The position numbers were made by a program, and so were the translations under genes. A stretch of 64,000 nt of DNA from positions 1-64,000 of the forward strand of contig DAHUXR010000007.1 of the NCBI GenBank assembly GCA_027307045.1. Direction: 5' to 3'. Shown piece by piece: positions 36,230 to 44,696 of the stretch; the stretch's first letter is position 1, and the number at the start of each line of letters is the position of its first letter. The notes below the pieces were generated by a model. That model was not told the DNA's origin. It did no database searches and worked only from the letters and a program-made list of their open reading frames with translations. Source of the stretch: Acidobacteriaceae bacterium (lineage in GTDB: Bacteria; Acidobacteriota; Terriglobia; Terriglobales; Acidobacteriaceae).

Positions 36230-38272
36230 ATGCGGCTACGAGCACGAGTCTTATGGTTTCTGTTAATCCCCGCGATTTTAGTGTCATTAGCACAGGCCCG
36301 CGTCGTCCGGGTTGAGATTACCTCGCGTGGAGACATACAGGACGCCAAGCCATTTGGAAACGCCGGCGCCTATGAAAAAATCGTTGGGCGCGTGTACTTC
36401 GCCGTTGATCCATTGAACCTGCACAACCGGCAGATTGTTGATCTCGATAAAGCTCCGCGCAATGCACATGGCGAAGTCGAGTTCTCTGCCGATCTTTATC
36501 TGCTTAAGCCTAAAGACATAGCCAAGGGAAACCAGGCAGTGCTCTTTGAAGTCTCGAACCGCGGCGGGCGTGGAATTCTCTCGCTTGTAAATGGCCGCGA
36601 CGGGGAGTTTGGCGACGCCTTTCTCATGCGCCAGGGATACACAATCGCGTGGGTAGGGTGGGAGTTTGATCTTTCCAGCCAGGGCGAACACCTGCGGCTC
36701 ACCGCACCTATAGCGTACGATCCTGGCGGAAAGGAAATTCACGGCCTTGTACGCACCGATTTCACGCCGGCAGAGAAGCGCGACGACATGCCGCTGGGAC
36801 ACATTCTGCTCGGCCCGCACGGTGGCAATAGCTATCCCGTGGATGACCCGGCGAGCGAAAGGAATAGATTGACAGTGAGAGATACGCCTGCCGGAGCCAG
36901 GAAAATGATTCCCCGCTCTGAATGGAGTTTCGGTCACATTCTTGACGGCCAGCTTACACCCGATCCACATTACGTTCATTTGGACAGCGGTTTTGTTCCG
37001 GGCCGGATTTACGAACTGGTGTACACAGCCAAAAACCCGGCAGTCGTCGGTGTGGGACTGGCTGCCGTGCGAGATTTTCTCTCCTACTTAAAATACGATC
37101 CGCAAGCAACTGCGCCGGTGAAACGTGCCTATGCCGTTGGAATTTCGCAGAGCGGGCGCTTTCTGCGTCACTTTATCTACCAGAACTTCAACGCCGATGA
37201 GCAAGGCCGACAGGTGATGGATGGCGTGATCGCTCACGTTGCGGGAGCGGGGCGAGGAAGTTTCAACCATCGCTTTGCGCAGCCTTCGCGCGATGCACAG
37301 CCGATGTCCAGCCTCTTCTTCCCCACTGATCTCTTCCCTTTCACGGACTTGCCCGAAAAAGATCCCGATACCGGCGACAAGGCAGGTTTGCTGGATGCGG
37401 TTACAAAATCGAGGACTATACCGAAGATTTTTTACACCAATACATCGTACGAATACTGGGGACGCGCTGCATCTTTGATTCATACGACTGCAGACGGGAA
37501 GCAGGACGCGCCGCCGGCGCCGAACACGCGCATTTATTTCCTGGCCGGACTGGAACACTTTACCGTGCCATTTCCGCCGGAGAAACGCGTGGGAGGAAAT
37601 CCTGACTACACCGCGCAACAGAAAGCCAATCCCAATCCGATTCAGTGGTACTGGCGCGCACTGATCACAGATATGGACCAGTGGGTCAAGAACGGCAAGG
37701 AGCCGCCGCCGAGCACATATCCAAAAATCGGGGGTAAGACCTTGGTCCCGCTTGAGCAATATAGGTTTCCCAGGATTCCTGGCGTGAATACGCCGCATGA
37801 GGTAAGTCTGGCTTACCACCTCGACCGGGAAGTGAAATTTAGAAGGTTGGGCGCCCATGAGGATGAAGTTATTACTGTCGAGCCTCCGCGGGTCGGCAAT
37901 CCCTTTGGCGTGCTTGTCCCGCAGAGTGACGCAGACGGCAACGATCTGGGTGGCGTAAGACTGCCTGAGCTGCAAGTCCCACTCGCGACATGTACGGGAT
38001 GGAACCTGCGTGATCCGAGTATTGGCGCGCCGGAGCAGCGCGTGAGTTTTCTGGGATCGTGGATCCCGCTGGCAAAAACGGCAGCGGAGCGCAAGAAGTC
38101 GGGCGATCCTAGGTTGTCGATTGCCGAGCGGTACAAATCACAGCAGGAATACATGAGCAAGTTTGAGCAAGCAACGAAGAAGCTCATCGAGCAGCGGTTC
38201 CTGCTGCAAGAAGATCTAGCCGCGATTTTGGAGCGAGGCAAGCTGGAGTGGAAGACAATCGTGGGAGAATAG
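36230..38272 (+). CDS. Large exported alpha/beta hydrolase (Abhydrolase_10-like)
   Basis: A 680-residue protein with a signal peptide (ARVLWFLLIPAILVSLAQA). It fits the alpha/beta hydrolase-domain family found in soil bacteria: EITSRGDIQDAKPFGNAGAYEKI, LFEVSNRGGRG, WVGWEFDLSSQG, the nucleophile region YAVGISQSGRFLRHFIYQNFN and HVAGAGRGSFNHRFAQP. The GISQSG elbow holds the likely Ser nucleophile. Ester hydrolysis is the best guess; the natural substrate is unknown. The GNAT gene starts four bases after its stop. Confidence 0.8.
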   Translation: MRLRARVLWFLLIPAILVSLAQARVVRVEITSRGDIQDAKPFGNAGAYEKIVGRVYFAVDPLNLHNRQIVDLDKAPRNAHGEVEFSADLYLLKPKDIAKGNQAVLFEVSNRGGRGILSLVNGRDGEFGDAFLMRQGYTIAWVGWEFDLSSQGEHLRLTAPIAYDPGGKEIHGLVRTDFTPAEKRDDMPLGHILLGPHGGNSYPVDDPASERNRLTVRDTPAGARKMIPRSEWSFGHILDGQLTPDPHYVHLDSGFVPGRIYELVYTAKNPAVVGVGLAAVRDFLSYLKYDPQATAPVKRAYAVGISQSGRFLRHFIYQNFNADEQGRQVMDGVIAHVAGAGRGSFNHRFAQPSRDAQPMSSLFFPTDLFPFTDLPEKDPDTGDKAGLLDAVTKSRTIPKIFYTNTSYEYWGRAASLIHTTADGKQDAPPAPNTRIYFLAGLEHFTVPFPPEKRVGGNPDYTAQQKANPNPIQWYWRALITDMDQWVKNGKEPPPSTYPKIGGKTLVPLEQYRFPRIPGVNTPHEVSLAYHLDREVKFRRLGAHEDEVITVEPPRVGNPFGVLVPQSDADGNDLGGVRLPELQVPLATCTGWNLRDPSIGAPEQRVSFLGSWIPLAKTAAERKKSGDPRLSIAERYKSQQEYMSKFEQATKKLIEQRFLLQEDLAAILERGKLEWKTIVGE

Positions 38273-38275
38273 TGT

Positions 38276-38863
38276 ATGCACGGAATACGTGCGCTGCCCG
38301 GCCGGCCAGCATATCCGTTTATCGAGCAAACTTATTCCCACCAACTGGAGATGGTGCGGCCTTCTTCTTTTGGATTAGTCGAGGCGCCTTCGCTTCCGGA
38401 TGGTTATGCCCTCCGCCAACTTCGCAGCGGAGATGAAGTCCCGTACAACGATCTCTTCCATCTGGCCTTCGCCGATGAAGGCCGATTCCAGGAAACGATC
38501 GAAAGGACGCTGCCTGGCGGCTTCTTTGTGGTTGACCACGTGACCTCGCATGAGCTTGTAGCTTCATGTGTGGCGATGCGCGGCAGCAGTTCGCCTCGTC
38601 ACGTTCAAGGACAACTGGGTTGGCTGGTCACTGATCCGTCACACACGCGAAAGGGCTTGGGGACGATCGTCTCCGCATCGGTGACGAACCGATTAGTTGC
38701 GGAGGGCTATCAGCGCCCATTTCTTGGAACGGAAGACTTTAGGATTGCCGCAATTTCAATTTACCTTGATCTTGGATGGCGTCCTCACATTTACCGCGAC
38801 GATATGGAGCCTCGCTGGCGGAGCATCTATGGCTACCTGGGACGCGAGTTCCTGAGAGACTGA
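38276..38863 (+). CDS. GNAT-family acetyltransferase
   Basis: The 195-residue product contains one GNAT fold: YALRQLRSGDEVPYNDLF at the start, the acetyl-CoA loop around LGWLVTDPSHTRKGLGTIVS, and the end-strand pattern FLGTEDFRIAAISIYLDLG. The acceptor is unknown. ATG 38276 has GGGAGA just upstream and follows the hydrolase stop by three bases, so the two genes form an operon. Confidence 0.85.
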   Translation: MHGIRALPGRPAYPFIEQTYSHQLEMVRPSSFGLVEAPSLPDGYALRQLRSGDEVPYNDLFHLAFADEGRFQETIERTLPGGFFVVDHVTSHELVASCVAMRGSSSPRHVQGQLGWLVTDPSHTRKGLGTIVSASVTNRLVAEGYQRPFLGTEDFRIAAISIYLDLGWRPHIYRDDMEPRWRSIYGYLGREFLRD

Positions 38864-38951
38864 CACTTGATCCCTCACGATTTGTACAACAACCCTCTGT
38901 TTGCGATATGATTCGCGGTCAGCCTTCCTATTACCCGCAGGAGTATTCCCG

Positions 38952-41900
38952 ATGAAGACACTGTTTAAGATGATTTTTGTATTGGTCCTGGCGTTGTGCG
39001 TTCCCGCATTACTCATGGCCCAGAGCAAGACCGGCGATCGCACCAAGAAAAGCGGCAGCGGAAACGCGCAAAAGCCGTTGGCAAATTCGGAGAAAAAAAC
39101 GTCTGATGCTGGTGACAAAGACGCAAAATCCACAACGCCAACCAGGCTTGAGGACAACAAGTCCAAAGACCCACTGGAGAATGTGAAGTTCCGCAACCTG
39201 GGGCCGGCGGTTGGTGGCGGGCGCGTGACGTCGGTCGTCGGTATTCCCGGGCGGCCTAACGTGTATTACGTGGGAGCGGCGGGCGGCGGCGTTTTCATGA
39301 CGCAGGATGGCGGCCTCTCATGGAAGCCAATCTTTGAGAAAGAACCCACAGCTTCCATTGGAGCCATTGCGATTGCGCCTTCCAACCCGAACCTGATCTG
39401 GGTGGGAACCGGCGAGAAGAATATCCGCAATGACGTGATTACTGGCAAGGGAATCTTCTTCTCTCCTGACGCGGGAACCACGTGGAAACATATGGGCCTG
39501 CGCGATGCCGGGCAGATCTCAAACATCGCAATTGATCCGCGCGATCCCAACACTGTCTTCGTCGGCGTGCTGGGCCATGCGTGGGGACCGAACGCCGATC
39601 GCGGCGTTTTCCGGACCACAGATGGCGGCAAAACCTGGCAGAAGGTCCTGTTCATTGACGAAGACACAGGCGCAAGCTCGCTGATCATGGACCCGGGCAA
39701 TCCCATGGTGCTCTTTGCCGGAATGTGGCGGGTTCGGCGTTATCCCTGGGCGCTTGAATCGGGCGGGACCAGCGGCGGCATCTTCCGGTCGACCGACGGC
39801 GGCAATACGTGGAAGAAGCTGACAGAAGGCCTGCCGACAGAGCCTACAGGCCGCATCGGACTGGGCGCAGCGCCCAGCAACCCCCGGCACGTTTATGCGC
39901 TGGTGGAAAACAAGAAAGGCACGCTCTACGACACCAACGATCTTGGTGACCATTGGAAAATGGTGAGCAATAACCACAATCTTGCAGCACGTGGATTTTA
40001 TTTCAGCGAACTAGAAGTTGCGCCGAATGACGAGAACAAAGTTTATTTCATGTCATTCAACGTAATGCTTTCTGAGGATGGCGGTAAAACTGCGCGCAAC
40101 ACCACACCTCGCGTCCATGTGGACCATCACGCCTTGTGGATCGATCCGGAGAACCCAAACCGGATCATCAACGGCAATGACGGCGGCGTTTATGTGAGTG
40201 GTGACGCTGGCAAGACCTGGCGCTATCTGGACAACCTGCCGATCGAGCAGTTCTATTCCGTTGCCGACGACGATGAGACACCCTACAACCTCTGCGGCGG
40301 CCTGCAGGACAACAATGGCTGGTGTGGACCTTCGAACAGCCTGAGCCGCGGCGGCATCAGCGGCTTTGAGTGGTACACGGTGACCGGCGGCGATGGCGAA
40401 TACGTTGTCCCAGCGCGCGGCAAGGGTACACATGTGGTTTATACCGATTCGCAGAATGGGTCGATCCAGCGCGTGAGCAATGATACGGGCATGTCAAACT
40501 TCATCCGTCCGTACTTGCAGGGCGTGCAGTCCATGAAGCCGTCAGATCTAAAGTATCGGTTTAACTGGACGTCGCCGATAGCGGTTTCTATGACCAATCC
40601 GAATGAAGTCTATCTGGGCGGCAACGTGTTGTTCCGGTCCACCGATGGCGGAAAAAACTGGAATCCGATCAGTCCGGACCTTACTCGCAACGACAAGACG
40701 AAACAGCAAAGCAGCGGCGGCCCGATCTGGCTGGACCTGAGCGGCGCGGAAACAGTTGGCGCGATTCTTTCCATGTCGATTTCACCGGTGGATCCCAAGA
40801 CGATCTGGGTGGGCACGGACGATGGTCTGGCGCAGGTGACACGCGATGGCGGCCAAAACTGGACGAACGCGACTGCCAATATCGCGAACCTGCCGCAGTG
40901 GGGCCGTCTGCAACAGATTGAGGCTTCACCCATCGATGCCAACACCGCATATATCGCAGTGGACTTCCACGAGGTGGAAAATAACAAGCCATACGTTTAC
41001 AAGACCCACGATGGCGGCAAGACGTGGACTTCAATTGCAGCCGGCCTGCCTCAAGAGGATCCCGCGCGCGTGATTCGCGAAGATCCGAACAAGAAGGGCT
41101 TTCTGGTGCTGGGCACGGACACAAGCCTGTTCTATTCGAGTGACGACGGCGCGCATTGGACGCAGATCAAGAGCGACTTCCCCACTGCCTCAGTCTATGA
41201 CATCAAGTTCATCAAGAAGTCACATGACCTGGTGGTGGCGACGCACGGACGGGGCCTGTTCGTTCTGGATGACATCACGCCGCTGGAAGAAAGCGGCTCC
41301 GAATTGGCGCGGAGTGATTTCCACTTGTTCCCTTTGTCTCCTGCTATTAATTGGCACAACTGGAACAAGCACGGCTTTGCCAGCGGCGGATATGTTGCCC
41401 CCAATCCAATGAGCGGCGCCGTGATCACTTACTGGCTGCCAAATGAAATAAAAGAAGATGCCGGTGGACCGCCCAGGCGCAGGCCCAACGGCGAGACAGC
41501 GGTAAAGATCACCGTGACGGACAGCAGCGGGCAGGTGGTCCGCACCATGTATGGACCAACAAAGTACGGCCTGAATCGTGTGGCGTGGAGCCTGCGTTAT
41601 GACGGGCCAAAGAAGCTGAATTTCCTGCCTCCGCCGGAAGGGTTGGGCGACCAGGATTTCTTCTTTGATCCCGGCATCGGGCCAAATGCATTGCCGGGGA
41701 CATACAAAGTGGCGGTAACCGTAAACGGCAAAACGGAAACGCAAACGGTCGATGTCCAGACTGATCCGCGTTTTAAGTTTGACCCGGAAGGCATGCGGGC
41801 GCAGTTAAAGCTGGGATTGGAACTGCGCGATGAGGTCTCAGCCTTACATGAAGCTCTGAACCGGCTCAACGGCCTGCACAAACAGATCACCAGCCTGCAA

Positions 41901-42359
41901 GAACTGCTGGGCACCGAGGAAGGACAGCAAGACGGCGCGACCAGCGCTCCCTACAAACCAGTATTGGAGGAGGCGAAGGCACTGGACAAGAAAATCGCAT
42001 CCATCCAGGAACCGCTCTATAACAATGACGTTCAACCCGGCAGCCAGGATGATATCCACTATCTGCAACGCTTCCAGAACCGCCTGCAAGGGGTAATGCG
42101 CGGCGTAATGGGTGGTCCCGGGGAAGCGCCGAGTCCGCTGCTGGTTTCGGAGGCGGCAGAGGTCCACAAAGAACTGGAAACTCAACTGGCGCAGGTGAAC
42201 ACTTTCCTGACCACTGAAGTCACGGCGTTCAATAAGAAGGCGGCGGAACACGGTTCGAGCACGCTGTTCGCGGGCGGGCCCATCCAGATCAAATCCGGCG
42301 CGGGAGCGGCGTCAAGCGCCAGCACCGGCCAGGACGAAGAGCAGGACGAGCAGGACTAA
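38952..42359 (+). CDS. Secreted Asp-box beta-propeller protein (VPS10/BNR-like), paralogue 1
   Basis: From ATG 38952 (after CAGGAG) the product is 1135 residues with a signal peptide (KMIFVLVLALCVPALLMA). The body is a ring of Asp-box (BNR) repeats of the form S/T-x-D-G/A-G-x-x-W: TQDGGLSW, SPDAGTTW, TTDGGKTW, STDGGNTW, SGDAGKTW, STDGGKNW, TRDGGQNW, THDGGKTW, SSDDGAHW. That is typical of sialidase/sortilin-type propellers, here probably two, followed by a beta domain and a C-terminal coiled region ending in GQDEEQDEQD. It is homologous to the protein at 47520-50705. Glycosidase or peptide-binding activity is not established. Confidence 0.85.
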   Translation: MKTLFKMIFVLVLALCVPALLMAQSKTGDRTKKSGSGNAQKPLANSEKKTSDAGDKDAKSTTPTRLEDNKSKDPLENVKFRNLGPAVGGGRVTSVVGIPGRPNVYYVGAAGGGVFMTQDGGLSWKPIFEKEPTASIGAIAIAPSNPNLIWVGTGEKNIRNDVITGKGIFFSPDAGTTWKHMGLRDAGQISNIAIDPRDPNTVFVGVLGHAWGPNADRGVFRTTDGGKTWQKVLFIDEDTGASSLIMDPGNPMVLFAGMWRVRRYPWALESGGTSGGIFRSTDGGNTWKKLTEGLPTEPTGRIGLGAAPSNPRHVYALVENKKGTLYDTNDLGDHWKMVSNNHNLAARGFYFSELEVAPNDENKVYFMSFNVMLSEDGGKTARNTTPRVHVDHHALWIDPENPNRIINGNDGGVYVSGDAGKTWRYLDNLPIEQFYSVADDDETPYNLCGGLQDNNGWCGPSNSLSRGGISGFEWYTVTGGDGEYVVPARGKGTHVVYTDSQNGSIQRVSNDTGMSNFIRPYLQGVQSMKPSDLKYRFNWTSPIAVSMTNPNEVYLGGNVLFRSTDGGKNWNPISPDLTRNDKTKQQSSGGPIWLDLSGAETVGAILSMSISPVDPKTIWVGTDDGLAQVTRDGGQNWTNATANIANLPQWGRLQQIEASPIDANTAYIAVDFHEVENNKPYVYKTHDGGKTWTSIAAGLPQEDPARVIREDPNKKGFLVLGTDTSLFYSSDDGAHWTQIKSDFPTASVYDIKFIKKSHDLVVATHGRGLFVLDDITPLEESGSELARSDFHLFPLSPAINWHNWNKHGFASGGYVAPNPMSGAVITYWLPNEIKEDAGGPPRRRPNGETAVKITVTDSSGQVVRTMYGPTKYGLNRVAWSLRYDGPKKLNFLPPPEGLGDQDFFFDPGIGPNALPGTYKVAVTVNGKTETQTVDVQTDPRFKFDPEGMRAQLKLGLELRDEVSALHEALNRLNGLHKQITSLQELLGTEEGQQDGATSAPYKPVLEEAKALDKKIASIQEPLYNNDVQPGSQDDIHYLQRFQNRLQGVMRGVMGGPGEAPSPLLVSEAAEVHKELETQLAQVNTFLTTEVTAFNKKAAEHGSSTLFAGGPIQIKSGAGAASSASTGQDEEQDEQD

Positions 42360-42382
42360 CTCGGATTGGAGATCCAACTAAC

Positions 42383-42414
42383 AGGCGCGGCCGCTCTGGT
42401 CGCGCCTTTGTTTT
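42383..42414 (+). terminator. Rho-independent terminator
   Basis: AGGCGCG (42383-42389) and CGCGCCT (42401-42407) form a perfect stem followed by TTGTTTT. It closes the propeller gene. Its sequence is nearly the same as the hairpin at 46500-46528. Confidence 0.75.
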
Positions 42415-42443
42415 GCGCAAAACTCATGCCTAAATTTGCAGCA

Positions 42444-44417
42444 TTATTTTACTGAAGTGAGAACTGAAGACGAGTTTGATCGAGTTTCTTCGCCGGAATT
42501 ACGGCGCATATGGCCGCTACGGTGACGCCATTCGTTGGCGCGGAAGGTTCGCTGTGGCTGTTCGGCCTGAAACTTTTCACCGATTACAACACCAAGCTGA
42601 TGGGCGCTGCCCTGAAGAACATTGAGATTTTCAGAAGTAAACGCATCAGGTTGCAGGGCATACACAGAAAGGACTCCAACAGTGCAGCCTGCATAGGACA
42701 AAGGCACGGCTAAAGCTGAGCACAGCGCAAAGCTTCGCGACCCTTCAAGGCCGGGTTCAACCTTGGGATTGCCATTGATGATGTAGTTTCCGGTTTCGGC
42801 CACCCAGCCAGCCAGTCCCTGTCCGTTGCGAATTCGCAAAGAAGAGAGGTGGCGAACGTTCTCGCCCATAACAAAACGCGGAATAAGTACGTCCTCCTGC
42901 AGCGCAAAGACTGCCATCGCATCAAAAGGCACCAGATGACGAAGGCGTAGGACAGCCGCAGAAAGCGTCTCATCAAGAGTCAGAGGATCCTCAGTCCGGT
43001 TGAGTACGTCAGTTAGCTTCAATCCTGGCTGCGATTGAGCGGAAGGCGCAGCGCTGGCGGCAAAGCCCGCATCGGGCGCAGCACCGCGTTCGACCTTTAC
43101 GTCGAGTGAGAGCTTGGGACGTTCCTCAGGCGCTTGCGAGCGCGCCAGATGCTCTAATTCTATGTATCGCGCCTGCAAAGCGGCGACAACGCGGGGATCG
43201 AACGCTTTCCCCGACTCGCGAACAACGTGTGCCATGGCTTCATCCAGCGGCAAAGCACGGCGGTACTGCCGGTCGGAAGCAAGCGCGTCGAGGCAATCAA
43301 CGGCAGAGAGAATGCGCGCGCCAATAGGAATGGCTTCACCGGAAATACCATCCGGATAACCGCTGCCGTCCCACTTTTCATGATGGGAGTGCACAATGGG
43401 CGCAACCGGATAGGGGAACCTGACCTGTTCAACAATTTCCGCGCCCACAATGGGGTGAATCTTCATTTTCTCAAATTCTTCAGGCGTCAATTTGCCCGGC
43501 TTGGAAATAATTGACTCGGGAACAGCAAGCTTGCCGATATCGTGGAGCACGGATGCAGCTTGCAAGGCCTGCAGTTCCGATGGCGATAACCCAAGGTCCT
43601 TACCCAGTTCCATCGCATAAACGCGCACACGCTGAAGATGATCTCCGGTGGTATGGTCTTTGGCTTCAATTGCCAGCGCCAAAGTTTCAATCGTGCGCAT
43701 GTTCAAGGAAGCCAGGTCTTCAAGATGCCGCTTCTCGTCTTCCCATCGTCCAAGATGCATGCAGTATGAACGGTAGATCGCGTAGACGGCCGGCAAAACC
43801 AGGATCGACATTTCCCACCCGGCCAGCCGGTTCACAAACTGGATAAGGCCTGCGATTGCTGCGCCAATCAGATAATAAGGAAACGTCCAGGAGTAACCTG
43901 TATCCCATTTGTTGATGATCGAAGTGTTCTCCGCCAATGCCACAACGGCTGCAACGGGAAAGCTATTCAACAGGAAGTAAACGACCGCCGCCACAAGCAG
44001 CGGCAAGGGAGCGCGCGAGTGGAAGACGTGACTGAATAGCACCACGTAAGTCCAATAGGCGGCCGTGATGGCCAGCGACACTTGAGAAAGATTGAAGGCG
44101 AAATGCACAAAACTGAGCCGCTTTTTCGTCCGCCAGAAACACTGGACTATTGTGGCAACCAGAGCCAGGGCAAGCGTCTCAGAGATCGTCATATTGCAGA
44201 TGCCGACGAGGAAGAAAACGAAGTTTACGGATACTGTGCCTTCAGACGCGGGCAGAACCGTTTTCAATGCAGAAGCCACAACAGTGAGCAGAAGATAGGA
44301 AGGAAACAGGAAGGTATGGCTACTCCGCCATGGAAGCACACCGGTGAGCAGACTCAGCGCGCCAAATGCGCACACCAGAAATACGAACGGTCTCGCCCGA
44401 ACCGGAATTCCGGACAT
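42444..44417 (-). CDS. Membrane HD-GYP phosphodiesterase with GAF domain
   Basis: A 657-residue protein in three parts. Residues 1-220 hold about seven membrane helices (a sensor of MASE type or similar). Residues about 235-420 are an HD-GYP domain: HTTGDH at 255-260, HDIGKL (His292, Asp293), HHEKWDGSGYP (His345, His346, GYP 353-355) and PIGARILSAVDCLDAL. Residues about 468-620 are a GAF domain. HD-GYP domains hydrolyse cyclic di-GMP (or cGAMP in some clades), so it should lower the second-messenger level in response to a membrane or cytosolic signal. The residue set looks complete. It lies between the two propeller genes on the opposite strand. Confidence 0.9.
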   Translation of the reverse strand: MSGIPVRARPFVFLVCAFGALSLLTGVLPWRSSHTFLFPSYLLLTVVASALKTVLPASEGTVSVNFVFFLVGICNMTISETLALALVATIVQCFWRTKKRLSFVHFAFNLSQVSLAITAAYWTYVVLFSHVFHSRAPLPLLVAAVVYFLLNSFPVAAVVALAENTSIINKWDTGYSWTFPYYLIGAAIAGLIQFVNRLAGWEMSILVLPAVYAIYRSYCMHLGRWEDEKRHLEDLASLNMRTIETLALAIEAKDHTTGDHLQRVRVYAMELGKDLGLSPSELQALQAASVLHDIGKLAVPESIISKPGKLTPEEFEKMKIHPIVGAEIVEQVRFPYPVAPIVHSHHEKWDGSGYPDGISGEAIPIGARILSAVDCLDALASDRQYRRALPLDEAMAHVVRESGKAFDPRVVAALQARYIELEHLARSQAPEERPKLSLDVKVERGAAPDAGFAASAAPSAQSQPGLKLTDVLNRTEDPLTLDETLSAAVLRLRHLVPFDAMAVFALQEDVLIPRFVMGENVRHLSSLRIRNGQGLAGWVAETGNYIINGNPKVEPGLEGSRSFALCSALAVPLSYAGCTVGVLSVYALQPDAFTSENLNVLQGSAHQLGVVIGEKFQAEQPQRTFRANEWRHRSGHMRRNSGEETRSNSSSVLTSVK

Positions 44418-44653
44418 TTTCTCTCCAACATCTAATCAGGGCACAAGATTGTCTGGCGCATTTTCAGCCCAAAGGCATCGGCCAGCAAGAGGACTTTAGT
44501 AACTGCATCCGAGAGGGCGTCAGCTGTGACGTCTCTGTCACATGGCGGTGACAACGCGCGAACCCTCGCGTTACCGCTCCTATGGTTCGACCACACCAAT
44601 GTCTTTATTTGCAACAAGTTACAGAGATTCCAGCATTGGCCCGGCAAGTGCAA

Positions 44654-44680
44654 ACTAAAGTCATAGTACTTACTAAAGTC
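44654..44680 (+). promoter_or_regulatory. Direct repeat ACTAAAGTC upstream of the subtilase gene
   Basis: ACTAAAGTC occurs at 44654-44662 and again at 44672-44680, 18 bases apart (about two helix turns), 17 bases before the ATG. The overlap with the leader suggests an operator or a repeated promoter element; no regulator is known. Confidence 0.4.
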
Positions 44681-44696
44681 TTAGGCAGGGTCCCCA

